From assembly GCA_015257605.1 (NCBI GenBank), contig JABZJV010000002.1:1-34414 (forward strand): 34,414 bases of DNA, written 5' to 3'. Source of the DNA: Nanosynbacter sp. GTDB lineage: Bacteria; Patescibacteriota; Saccharimonadia; Saccharimonadales; Saccharimonadaceae. The position numbers were made by a program, and so were the translations under genes. Under the pieces are notes generated by a model. That model saw only the letters and a list, made by a program, of their open reading frames with translations, searched no databases and had not been told where the DNA came from. This document shows, in pieces, positions 15,782 to 22,966 of this stretch; position 1 is the first letter of the stretch, and each line of letters opens with the position of its first letter.

Positions 15782-16552
15782 ATGAATAGGTTGTCGGGGG
15801 GCTTCACAATTATCGAGGTAATGTTGTTCCTGGCTGTTTCGGGGGTGTTGGCTGCTGGTATATTGGCGACAGTCGGCGGTACTATTGGCGCTCAGCGTTA
15901 TCGCGATGCTGTTGATTCGTTTGCTGATTTTATCCAAGGCCAATATGACAAAACTGTGAATGTTCAAAATGATACAGAAAATCACAATGAGTGCGGGCTT
16001 AATGCCGATAAAGACCGGATAGTCGTTAGCGATAGCAGTATGGTATTGGCAGGCACTAGCCGCGTGTGCATGATTGTTGGACGTTTTATATCGTCGGTTG
16101 ATGGCGTTAACTTTATAGCACGGCCGCTGTATATAGCGACAGAAAACGAAGACCAAATGAACAAGGCTTTATTATCGCAAGGCGATTACGATTTTTTGCA
16201 GAAGGCAGCCGATAGGAGCGCGTTGTCGGCTACTAAGTCGGCGCTGTTAATCACATCAAATACTGGACACTCTGTTGATAATTATGCGCTCGGCTGGGAT
16301 ACTCGAATTGATGAGAGTAAAACTGATCGAACAATCTCGATCGCCATCGTACGGTCGCCAGTCAGCGGTGTTATCCACACGTACTTTTCTAATAAGACAA
16401 GCGTTAGCGACACGATAACGGCAGGCGGGTTAAATCAGGCGAGGCTTTGCGTTGACCCTAGCGGCTGGCTAACTGGCGCGCGGTTGGGTGTGCGGATTGA
16501 CCGCGATGCAGCACTAGAAAGCTCAGTGCAAGTTGTCGGGGAGGGCTGCTAG
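15782..16552 (+). CDS. Prepilin-like minor pilin 1
   Basis: The 256-aa protein has the prepilin signal Gly7 before FTIIEVMLFLAVSGVLAAG, with Phe+1 and Glu+5, and a single N-terminal hydrophobic helix. A larger globular part with several cysteines (NECGL, SRVCMI, LCVDPS, GEGC end) follows. It is longer than the major pilin and opens a cluster of four coupled minor-pilin genes, the arrangement that primes pilus assembly in T4P and type II secretion. Its stop TAG abuts the next ATG. Confidence 0.85.
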   Translation: MNRLSGGFTIIEVMLFLAVSGVLAAGILATVGGTIGAQRYRDAVDSFADFIQGQYDKTVNVQNDTENHNECGLNADKDRIVVSDSSMVLAGTSRVCMIVGRFISSVDGVNFIARPLYIATENEDQMNKALLSQGDYDFLQKAADRSALSATKSALLITSNTGHSVDNYALGWDTRIDESKTDRTISIAIVRSPVSGVIHTYFSNKTSVSDTITAGGLNQARLCVDPSGWLTGARLGVRIDRDAALESSVQVVGEGC

Positions 16553-17140
16553 ATGCGTTATAGTCGCGGTGACACCATTATCGAGGTAATGTTTAGTTTT
16601 GTGGTATTCAGCTTGTTGACCGTAGGAACTTACATAGTTATGAATCGCGGTACGCAGATTGCCCAGCGTTCGCTTGAGATTACGCTTGTCCGCCAGCAAC
16701 TTGACGCTCAAGTATCCCTTATTAGGTATGTTAAAGATACTAATCCTGCGCAGTGGGCGGAGTTAACTAGCAGCAAATTTTTGGTCAATAATCCACTTGA
16801 TGTTGTGAGTGCCAGCTCAGATGGCTGCCCTGCGCCTGGCGGCCGTGTTGATTTAGCCACTGGCACAAATGCCTTTTTTATGTCGGTTGATCAAAAGAAT
16901 GATACAGTTCTGCCGGTGCGCGTTTTGAACACGACATATTCGCCACCTTCGGTTTACGCTAACGTTGATTTAATTAACGCTAAAACATACGGTGTTTTTG
17001 CTCAAATTGTTCGAGCCGAGCAGAACTCAGGCGTAAATACTGCTAAAGCTTACGATGTGTATGTGAATGCTTGCTGGGATAGTGTTGGCGCGGCAGCGCC
17101 GTTAACTATAGGAACGGTGACGAGGATATATGACAAGTAA
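16553..17140 (+). CDS. Prepilin-like minor pilin 2, with Asp at +1
   Basis: The 195-aa protein starts MRYSRG then DTIIEVMFSFVVFSLLTVG. The peptidase site Gly6 and Glu+5 are kept, but the first mature residue is Asp in place of the usual Phe/Met. It has one N-terminal helix and a globular domain with two cysteines. Position and length resemble PilV/GspI-type minor pilins (an inference from order). GGGAGGG before the ATG lies inside the previous gene. The next gene overlaps it by 11 nt. Confidence 0.8.
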   Translation: MRYSRGDTIIEVMFSFVVFSLLTVGTYIVMNRGTQIAQRSLEITLVRQQLDAQVSLIRYVKDTNPAQWAELTSSKFLVNNPLDVVSASSDGCPAPGGRVDLATGTNAFFMSVDQKNDTVLPVRVLNTTYSPPSVYANVDLINAKTYGVFAQIVRAEQNSGVNTAKAYDVYVNACWDSVGAAAPLTIGTVTRIYDK

Positions 17141-17861
17141 TAAGAATACAAATCAGATGCAGGGTTTCACTTTAGTAGAATTGCTTTTAGCTATGACTGG
17201 AGTGGCGATACTTTTGGTGGCGGTGGCAACTACTACGATACAGCTGATGAACATGTATCACAAAGGTATCACGATTAAAACGATTAATTCTGCTGGCCGC
17301 GAGGTTGGCGATATGATAAAGCGTGATGGTTTGTCGGCAAAGGGCCGAGATATCGTTCAGGTGGCTCCTAGCGATAGCGGTACCGGTGGTTTGGGCCGAT
17401 TGTGTTTTGGCTCGTATACTTATGTTTGGAATACGCCAGAGAACCTGAGGTCAAGGGACGCTAGTGCTGGCGTGGTTTACGACGATGATCCTAGCCACAG
17501 CAAAATCGTTTTTGCTCGCGTGGCTGACCCAGACGGCTCTCTATGCAAGGCGACGAGAGGGCAATACCCAAAAGTGATTACTAAGGGTGCTCCGATGAAT
17601 GCCGTAGAAGTACTAGGCGATAAAGATACCGGTCTAGCGATTCACAATATTTCTTTGACCGATCTATTCGTCGATAGTAATAGCCGGGCTGGTTATACGA
17701 TTGGTTATACGCTTGGTACTTATGAAGAGGACACTTATCGTAACGGTATAATTAATTCTAGCGATGCGCAGTGCTTGGCGCAGTCTGAAGAAACCAATAA
17801 CTATACTTTTTGCGCGATTAATCAGTTTGCGGAAACTATAATTACAGAGAGGGCATCATGA
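17130..17861 (+). CDS. Prepilin-like minor pilin 3 (PilW/GspJ-type position)
   Basis: The 243-aa protein has a 12-residue leader ending in Gly12, then FTLVELLLAMTGVAILLVAV, a canonical prepilin signal with Phe+1 and Glu+5. The rest is a soluble domain with several cysteines. The start overlaps the previous gene by 11 nt and the stop overlaps the next start (ATGA-type overlap at 17858). By order and size it could take the PilW/GspJ role; sequence alone does not prove it. Confidence 0.83.
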   Translation: MTSNKNTNQMQGFTLVELLLAMTGVAILLVAVATTTIQLMNMYHKGITIKTINSAGREVGDMIKRDGLSAKGRDIVQVAPSDSGTGGLGRLCFGSYTYVWNTPENLRSRDASAGVVYDDDPSHSKIVFARVADPDGSLCKATRGQYPKVITKGAPMNAVEVLGDKDTGLAIHNISLTDLFVDSNSRAGYTIGYTLGTYEEDTYRNGIINSSDAQCLAQSEETNNYTFCAINQFAETIITERAS

Positions 17862-19012
17862 CGCATTCCAAGCAATCCGGCCTAGTTTCAATTATTGTTG
17901 TAATGTTTACAGCCATATTATTAATGGTAGTGTCAACTGGCTTTATTCGCATCATGGTTCAAGAGGAATCGCGCGCCTCCAATAATAACTTGTCGCGTAC
18001 TGCCTACGAATCTGCGGTGGCGGGCGTCGAGGATGGCAAGCGGGCGATTATGGCTTGCCGGCGCGGCGGCTCGGCTAGCGCTGCTTGTAAGGCGATTGCT
18101 GCTAAACGTTGTAGCACAATACAAGATGCTGGCATAATTAGTAGCATAAGTAATACCGCTATCACTATCAAGAGTGGTACTAACTTACAGTACATTAGCG
18201 GACAGGCTTATACTTGTGTATTGATTGACTCGCAAACAAGCGATGTGGTGTATAGTCTCAAGGAGGGCAGCTCGCGCGTTGTGCCGCTGCGCGTCAACAA
18301 AGATACCTCTATAATTAGGCTTCAATGGATGATGAAAAATGATAAGGTGTCGACAATATCGTCTGCTGACGGCGGCGACACTTTACCAAAACGCGTGGAA
18401 TGGCCGGCTGATGCGCCAGCGCTATTGCGCATTCAAGCGGTTGTTCCAGAGAGTACGACAGTTAACGGGCAACAAAGTTTTGATAGCTCAATTGTCTCGA
18501 CTGCCTTCTTGCGTCCGTCTGGTATTCGCGCGCCGAGAAATTTGTTAGATAGTACTGCGTTTAATGCGGTGGCGCCGCAATCGGTTCGTGCTGCTGGTAG
18601 CGCTACAAACGCGACAGCAGGCGTCTCGCCAATTACGTGTTCAGCGGAAGCTTTTGATAATCATCAATATGCTTGTTCGGCCTATGTCACATTGCCGCGC
18701 AATCTTGTTGCTGGCAATCCAATGGCTTTTTTGCGAATCACCAGTATTTATAACGACACTGATGTTAGACTATCGTTTGATAATATCGGCGATGGTACGA
18801 TTAAATTTGACGGCGTGCAGCCAAAAGTCGATTCAACTGGTCGAGCTGGTGATGTATATCGTCGCGTATCTAGCCGGATTAGCTCGTCTAGCAATATCAA
18901 TTATCCTGAGTATGCAGTTGATATTACAGGCAGTCTTTGTAAAGACTTCTCGGTAACTAATCAAGGGGTACCTTCGGCATTAACATGCAAAGTTATTCCA
19001 GAAGAGCAGTAA
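17858..19012 (+). CDS. PilX/GspK-like minor pilin lacking Glu+5
   Basis: The 384-aa protein starts MTHSKQSG then LVSIIVVMFTAILLMVVSTGF, a prepilin-like helix. Position +5 of the predicted mature form is Ile rather than Glu. GspK and PilX-type pseudopilins at the pilus tip are the known cases that lack this Glu and are larger than their partners, which fits here. Then comes ESRASNNNLSRTAYESAVAGVEDGKRAI, similar to the PilX N-terminal region. A large Ser/Thr-rich extracellular domain follows. It is the last gene of the T4P locus. An AT-rich hairpin (19036-19054) lies between it and the convergent recombinase gene. Confidence 0.8.
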   Translation: MTHSKQSGLVSIIVVMFTAILLMVVSTGFIRIMVQEESRASNNNLSRTAYESAVAGVEDGKRAIMACRRGGSASAACKAIAAKRCSTIQDAGIISSISNTAITIKSGTNLQYISGQAYTCVLIDSQTSDVVYSLKEGSSRVVPLRVNKDTSIIRLQWMMKNDKVSTISSADGGDTLPKRVEWPADAPALLRIQAVVPESTTVNGQQSFDSSIVSTAFLRPSGIRAPRNLLDSTAFNAVAPQSVRAAGSATNATAGVSPITCSAEAFDNHQYACSAYVTLPRNLVAGNPMAFLRITSIYNDTDVRLSFDNIGDGTIKFDGVQPKVDSTGRAGDVYRRVSSRISSSSNINYPEYAVDITGSLCKDFSVTNQGVPSALTCKVIPEEQ

Positions 19013-19035
19013 AACCGTAGAATAATAGAGATAAT

Positions 19036-19054
19036 TGAATAAAAAATTTATTCA
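19036..19054. terminator. Weak AT-rich hairpin between convergent genes
   Basis: TGAATAAA (19036-19043) pairs with TTTATTCA (19047-19054). It overlaps the last codon region of the minus-strand recombinase gene and could weakly terminate either transcript. It lacks a GC-rich stem. Confidence 0.35.
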
Positions 19055-19971
19055 GTGTCGGTGTGAAATTGCTCGTAAATGTCTTTGAGATGCTGGTCGG
19101 TTACATGGGTATATACTTGAGTGGTAGCGATACTGCTGTGTCCGAGCATACTTTGTACGCTTCTGATGTCGGCGCCGTTCATTAGCAAATCGGTCGCAAA
19201 GCTATGCCGCATAGTGTGCGGACTGACGTGTTTGGTGATGCCAGCTAGCTTGGCGTATTTTTCGATGATTCGCTGAATGCTGCGCTGCGATAGTCGCCGA
19301 TAATCGCCAGAAGTGCTAGTCGTGCCGCTATTGCGGCTATAGCTCAGGAACAGAGGTTGTAAAGAATCGGTTCGCGCCGATAAGTAATCCTGGACGCGTT
19401 CAGCTGCTCGTTTGCTGATAAAAACCGGGCGGTCCTTCTGTCCTTTACCGCGGACAGTAAATTCGCGGCGCTGCATGTTGACGTGATCTTTATTAAGTCC
19501 AACGAGTTCCGAGACGCGTAGTCCGCTAGAAAAGAGAAGTTCGAGAATGGCTCTATCGCGAAGTGCTGGCAAACTATCATCATTAGGTACTACATCAAGC
19601 ATACGCTGCACCTCGTCGCTATACAAAAAAGTGACTTGTTTGCGGTGAACTCTCGGCAATTCTATTTTGTTTGGCGCCATACTTTCGATATCGCGCTTAC
19701 TTAGGTAATCTAGGAAACCCCGTAGGGCAATGAGGTGGTAATTCTGAGTAATAAGCGATAAAGTGCCGCCGCGATCTGTCTGATAGCGATTGAGCCATAA
19801 GCGATATTTTCTGACCAGCTCTGGGCGGATATTATCAACCTTTAAGTCGAACCCAGCGAATTCTAGAAAACGCTCTAGATAGTGGCGATACGCCTCGCTA
19901 GTCTTGATTGATCGTCCGCGTTCAATTTGGAGATACTCCATGAAATCTTCAATCAGCTCTGACATATCCAT
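19048..19971 (-). CDS. xerD: Xer-type tyrosine recombinase
   Basis: Xer recombinases resolve chromosome dimers at dif. From ATG 19971 the protein has 307 aa, normal for XerC/XerD. It has an N-terminal SAM-like core-binding domain (about 1-95) and a C-terminal catalytic domain with Arg in SSGLRVSEL (about residue 153), Lys in GKGQKDR, His-x-x-Arg in HTMRHSFATDL, His in MLGHSS and the nucleophile Tyr in TQVYTH (about 286). A longer frame to 20241 would overlap ndk and is rejected. -10 TACAAT is 6 nt before the ATG, so the mRNA should be leaderless. As the only Xer in view it may be a single-recombinase system; XerC and XerD cannot be told apart. Confidence 0.93.
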   Translation of the reverse strand: MDMSELIEDFMEYLQIERGRSIKTSEAYRHYLERFLEFAGFDLKVDNIRPELVRKYRLWLNRYQTDRGGTLSLITQNYHLIALRGFLDYLSKRDIESMAPNKIELPRVHRKQVTFLYSDEVQRMLDVVPNDDSLPALRDRAILELLFSSGLRVSELVGLNKDHVNMQRREFTVRGKGQKDRPVFISKRAAERVQDYLSARTDSLQPLFLSYSRNSGTTSTSGDYRRLSQRSIQRIIEKYAKLAGITKHVSPHTMRHSFATDLLMNGADIRSVQSMLGHSSIATTQVYTHVTDQHLKDIYEQFHTDTE

Positions 19972-19977
19972 AAGAAT

Positions 19978-20006
19978 ATTGTACGTCGTTAAAGTTAGAT
20001 AAACAA
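19978..20006 (-). promoter_or_regulatory. Promoter of the Xer gene, leaderless
   Basis: On the minus strand TTGTTT (20006-20001), 17 nt, then TACAAT (19983-19978), then 6 nt to the ATG at 19971. No SD is present. Confidence 0.6.
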
Positions 20007-20061
20007 TATATCGAACAAAAAAGTTATTCAAAATATTTATAGTAAATAACTTAGATATATC

Positions 20062-20070
20062 TGATATAAT
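20062..20070 (+). promoter_or_regulatory. Extended -10 promoter of ndk
   Basis: TGATATAAT (20062-20070) gives a predicted start near 20077 and a 28-nt leader with AGGAG (20094-20098) before the ndk ATG. Confidence 0.6.
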
Positions 20071-20104
20071 AGCGGTAAAGCAACTGTATAAATAGGAGAT
20101 ATAA

Positions 20105-20611
20105 ATGATGGGTGATGTAGAAAAAACACTAATTGTCTTTAAGCCGGATTCGGTGCAGCGGGGCTTAGTTGGGCGTATTCTGACGCGTTTCGAGCAGGTT
20201 GGACTGAAAATAGTCGCTACTAAAATGATTGCGCCCGACAAGCAGCACTACTACCGCCACTACGAAGAAATTGGCAAAATGATCACTCGCCGCGGCAAAG
20301 AAAAGTTTGACGTTACGTTAGAAATGATGGTTCAGGGGCCGGTTATTGCGATGGTACTTGAGGGCGTTGAAGCGGTTGATCTGGTTCGCAAACTTGTCGG
20401 CGCGACAGAACCAAAGAGTGCTGCCCCTGGTACCATTCGCGGCGATTTTTCGCACATGAGCTTCCAATATGCTGATAGCGAAGGCAAGGGGGTGCCTAAT
20501 CTAATTCATGCTAGCGGTAACATCGAGGAAGCTGCAGAAGAAATATCGCATTGGTTTAGCGATGATGAGTTATATAGTTATCATCGAACTAGCGAGCGCT
20601 TTACTCGCTAG
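20105..20611 (+). CDS. ndk: Nucleoside diphosphate kinase
   Basis: Ndk transfers the gamma-phosphate of ATP to other nucleoside diphosphates through a phosphohistidine. The 168-aa protein starts with the family strand EKTLIVFKPDSVQRGLVGRILTRFE. It carries the nucleotide-binding GATEPKSAAPGTIRGDF and NLIHASGN with the active-site His135, then SDDELYSYHR at the end. It is about 20-25 residues longer than typical Ndk, mostly through an insertion around residues 40-70. Two adjacent ATGs (20105, 20108) are possible; AGGAG at 20094-20098 suits either. The last codons lie in a perfect 9-bp hairpin (20588-20612). Confidence 0.95.
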   Translation: MMGDVEKTLIVFKPDSVQRGLVGRILTRFEQVGLKIVATKMIAPDKQHYYRHYEEIGKMITRRGKEKFDVTLEMMVQGPVIAMVLEGVEAVDLVRKLVGATEPKSAAPGTIRGDFSHMSFQYADSEGKGVPNLIHASGNIEEAAEEISHWFSDDELYSYHRTSERFTR

Positions 20612-20612
20612 T
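20588..20612 (+). repeat. Inverted repeat spanning the ndk stop codon
   Basis: ACTAGCGAG (20588-20596) pairs perfectly with CTCGCTAGT (20604-20612), covering the last codons and stop. No T run follows. It may stabilise the 3' end or slow ribosomes at termination. Confidence 0.6.
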
Positions 20613-20638
20613 GCTTGCGATGTTACACTAATCCCAGG

Positions 20639-20715
20639 GCCCCGGTAGCTCAATTGGATAGAGCAGTTCCGTCCTAAGGAAATGGTTGTAGGTTCGACTC
20701 CTGTCCGGGGTACCA
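20639..20715 (+). tRNA. tRNA-Arg (CCT)
   Basis: Acceptor GCCCCGG pairs with CCGGGGT (one G-U), with A73 and encoded CCA. D arm TAGCTC...GAGCA, T loop TTCGACT. The anticodon loop GTCCTAA gives CCT, reading AGG. The outer pair of the anticodon stem is a mismatch (G-A). A CDS starts 11 nt after it. Confidence 0.93.
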
Positions 20716-20725
20716 GGATATTACT

Positions 20726-21250
20726 ATGGCAGCAGAATTTGAAGGGTTACACGACGGCGAGAAAGTATTGCTAGTTTTTCGACGGCACATTATTGCTATG
20801 CGGAAGGGTTTCTATTCGCTGCTAATTCCGATGACTGTCGGCGCAATACCGTTCTTGATTTGGCAGACTAATCTTGATTTGCTGTGGATATTTTTTGGCG
20901 GTTTTGTGCTTGGCTTAATCTTGTTTATTTATCACTTCTTGATGTGGTTTTATACTGTGTACGCGGTGACTAACGAGCGCATTCGCCAGATTACTCAGCG
21001 CGGCTTCTTTGGCCGGGATGTTGTAGAAATAAATCTAGATAAGGTCCAAAGTATAAGTTATAATATACCTGGGTTTAGCGGCGAAGTGTTCAAGTTTGGT
21101 ACCATCATCATGCGTACTTACGTTGGTGATCTGGTTATTCGGCTAGTCGAGCATCCTAGCAAGATATATAATGAGTTGCAAGATGCAGTTCACGAAGCCG
21201 AACTAAGGAGACAGAAAATATATGAAGAAAATAAAGTTGAAGCGAAGTAA
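20726..21250 (+). CDS. Membrane protein with bacterial PH (bPH2) domain
   Basis: The 174-aa protein starts with a short soluble segment (GLHDGEKVLLVFRRH), then two membrane helices (about residues 28-48 and 52-78). The PH-like domain after them shows the family pattern YAVTNERIRQITQRGFFGRDVVEINLDKVQSIS and FGTIIMRTYVGDLVIRLVEHP. Such YdbS/YdbT-like proteins are common in Gram-positives and Patescibacteria; their role is unclear, possibly in envelope stress. It starts 11 nt after tRNA-Arg without a promoter of its own, so read-through from the tRNA is likely. The next gene overlaps it. Confidence 0.85.
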   Translation: MAAEFEGLHDGEKVLLVFRRHIIAMRKGFYSLLIPMTVGAIPFLIWQTNLDLLWIFFGGFVLGLILFIYHFLMWFYTVYAVTNERIRQITQRGFFGRDVVEINLDKVQSISYNIPGFSGEVFKFGTIIMRTYVGDLVIRLVEHPSKIYNELQDAVHEAELRRQKIYEENKVEAK

Positions 21251-22292
21251 AAAACAACCAGCTCCAGCGGCGAGCCGTATTACTAATGAGACTATCGCTG
21301 AGCATCGCGAACAGATTTTAGCTGGCGGCCGCAGGTTTAAATATCCGATTCAATACACCAAGCATAAGCTGATTATTAATACGGTACTTATTTCGATAGC
21401 CAGTATCATTCTGCTATTAGTTGGTTGCTGGACGGTAATGTATCCGATGCAGAATACTAGCACTATAGCTTATCGAATTTCTCGCATTGCAATGTTGCCA
21501 GTTGGCAGTGTTGACGGCGAACCAGTTCGGTACAGCGATTATTTGGTACAGTACCGAGCTTCTGAATATTACTTAAATAAATATGGTGAGGTTAAGGTCA
21601 ACTCTAAAGACTGGTATGTTCAGCTTGACGACATTAAATATCGTTCAATGAATCTAGCTCAACAAGCAGCTTACGCTCGCAAACTGGCTAAGCGCTATAA
21701 TATTAGTATTTCGCGAAAAGACGTTAACGATTTTATTGACCAGGAACGCACGACGATTAACGGCCGCGTGTCGCAAGAAACATATGATGCGTCGATTCGT
21801 ATGCTTTACGGAGAGAGCGCTGACGACTATCGGCTAATTGTTGAAAACGGGCTGCTAAAAAATAAAGTTGCCTTTGCTATGGATACAACTGCAAAAGATC
21901 AGGCTGATAAAGCCTTATCTTTACTGAAATCTAGTGGTGATTTTGCCAAAACGGTTGAAACTATCAATAAACAATCGACCGATGGCAAGTTATCAGCTGG
22001 CAATAGCGGATCAGTTGATATTAGCAGTAAATTTAATGGACTCAGAGTTTCGGACATTTCAAAAACTCCAGTCGGCAGCCTATCCGGTATTACAAGGAGC
22101 ACTAATGACGATGGTTACTACATAGTAAAAGTTGTTGCGAAAACTGACAAGAAGATAACCTTTGAATATATTCATATACCGTTGACGGCTTTTAAGTCGC
22201 AATTTGAGCAGCTAAAAAAGAGTGGTAAGATTAGCGAATATATAACCATTCCAGATAACAGCCAAACTGGCGGCGCGGTAGTTAACCAGTAG
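21222..22292 (+). CDS. Membrane-anchored SurA/PrsA-like foldase (parvulin-type)
   Basis: The 356-aa protein has a basic N-terminus, one membrane helix (about residues 50-72), and then a SurA_N-like helical domain (VDGEPVRYSDYLVQYR, RKLAKRYNISISRKDVNDFID). A region of about 75 residues with parvulin features follows (DFAKTVETINKQSTDG, GSVDISSKFNGL, GYYIVKV). It should act outside the membrane as a peptidyl-prolyl isomerase or chaperone for exported proteins such as the pilus and wall proteins. The rotamase part is divergent, so catalytic activity is uncertain. AAGGAG (21205-21210) precedes the ATG and the start overlaps the PH gene by 29 nt. Confidence 0.78.
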   Translation: MKKIKLKRSKKQPAPAASRITNETIAEHREQILAGGRRFKYPIQYTKHKLIINTVLISIASIILLLVGCWTVMYPMQNTSTIAYRISRIAMLPVGSVDGEPVRYSDYLVQYRASEYYLNKYGEVKVNSKDWYVQLDDIKYRSMNLAQQAAYARKLAKRYNISISRKDVNDFIDQERTTINGRVSQETYDASIRMLYGESADDYRLIVENGLLKNKVAFAMDTTAKDQADKALSLLKSSGDFAKTVETINKQSTDGKLSAGNSGSVDISSKFNGLRVSDISKTPVGSLSGITRSTNDDGYYIVKVVAKTDKKITFEYIHIPLTAFKSQFEQLKKSGKISEYITIPDNSQTGGAVVNQ

Positions 22293-22303
22293 GCGTTTTT
22301 CAC

Positions 22304-22332
22304 TTGCACATAACTAGGTAATGATATATAAT
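22304..22332 (+). promoter_or_regulatory. Strong sigma70-type promoter of tRNA-Asp
   Basis: TTGCAC (22304-22309), 17 nt, TATAAT (22327-22332). The predicted start is near 22339, 10 nt before the mature tRNA. Confidence 0.8.
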
Positions 22333-22348
22333 GCACACTGAATAGTTT

Positions 22349-22426
22349 GCGCTCGTAGTGAAGCTGGTCTATCACGCCTCCCTGTCACGGAGGAGATCGC
22401 CGGTTCGAATCCGGTCGGGCGCGCCA
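22349..22426 (+). tRNA. tRNA-Asp (GTC)
   Basis: Acceptor GCGCTCG pairs with CGGGCGC, G73, encoded CCA. Anticodon stem CCTCC/GGAGG closes the loop CTGTCAC with anticodon GTC. It has its own promoter and terminator. Confidence 0.96.
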
Positions 22427-22462
22427 TAGAAAGCGTCCCACGAAGTGGGGCTTTTTCTATGG
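22425..22462 (+). terminator. Terminator after tRNA-Asp
   Basis: GTCCCAC pairs with GTGGGGC around GAA, followed by TTTTT. The flanks CATAGAAA and TTTCTATG extend the stem. Confidence 0.85.
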
Positions 22463-22479
22463 TAGGATTGTTTGGCTTT

Positions 22480-22488
22480 TGTTATAAT
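22480..22488 (+). promoter_or_regulatory. Extended -10 promoter of tRNA-Thr
   Basis: TGTTATAAT (22480-22488) ends 11 nt before the tRNA-Thr 5' end at 22500. No terminator is seen after this tRNA, so it likely drives the next two genes too. Confidence 0.65.
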
Positions 22489-22499
22489 ATAGACGTATT

Positions 22500-22575
22500 G
22501 CCGTCTTAGCTCAGTTGGTAGAGCGGCGCATTCGTAACGCGCAGGTCGCCGGTTCAATCCCGGCAGACGGCTCCA
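22500..22575 (+). tRNA. tRNA-Thr (CGT)
   Basis: Acceptor GCCGTCT pairs perfectly with AGACGGC; discriminator base U73 and encoded CCA. The loop TTCGTAA gives anticodon CGT, reading ACG. The inner pair of the anticodon stem is A-C. The U73-CCA end matches the UGGA element of the thrS T-box leader in this window. Confidence 0.94.
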
Positions 22576-22588
22576 TAGTTTATAAGTT

Positions 22589-22966
22589 ATGAAAAGCGAA
22601 ATCATTAAGTCGTTATTAGGTGTTCTCAAGAATAGGACTCTTGTTCTTTTTCTCGTGGCGATGCTAATTTTAGATGTAGTTTGTTCGATTGCCGTGTCTA
22701 TGCAGATTACGCCCAGCGAGATTACGGTTTATTCGCGTTATACTGCTTTCGGGCAAGTACATTTTTACAAAGATCACTGGCAATATTTATTATTATTTTC
22801 TGGATTTTTCACGTTAGTAACTATCATCCACGGCGCGCTAATGATAAAGTTTTATCTATTGGAAAAAACAACAACTGCTAAGGCAATTGGATGGTGCGCG
22901 TTTGTTATTATGCTGATCGCTGCTATGTACGCTTTTGGCGTCCTATCTTTAGGACGTGCGGCATGA
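22589..22966 (+). CDS. Small membrane protein, about three helices
   Basis: The 125-aa protein starts 13 nt after tRNA-Thr. It has hydrophobic segments at about residues 18-37, 66-88 and 99-120 and no recognised motif. Its stop overlaps the start of the glycosyltransferase (ATGA at 22963), so the two are coupled and may work together in envelope glycan synthesis. That link is inferred from context only. Confidence 0.75.
   Translation: MKSEIIKSLLGVLKNRTLVLFLVAMLILDVVCSIAVSMQITPSEITVYSRYTAFGQVHFYKDHWQYLLLFSGFFTLVTIIHGALMIKFYLLEKTTTAKAIGWCAFVIMLIAAMYAFGVLSLGRAA

Noticed and set aside
19972..20241. N-terminal extension of the Xer recombinase
   Set aside because: It would overlap ndk and its promoter; homology starts at the ATG 19971, which has a well-placed -10 box.
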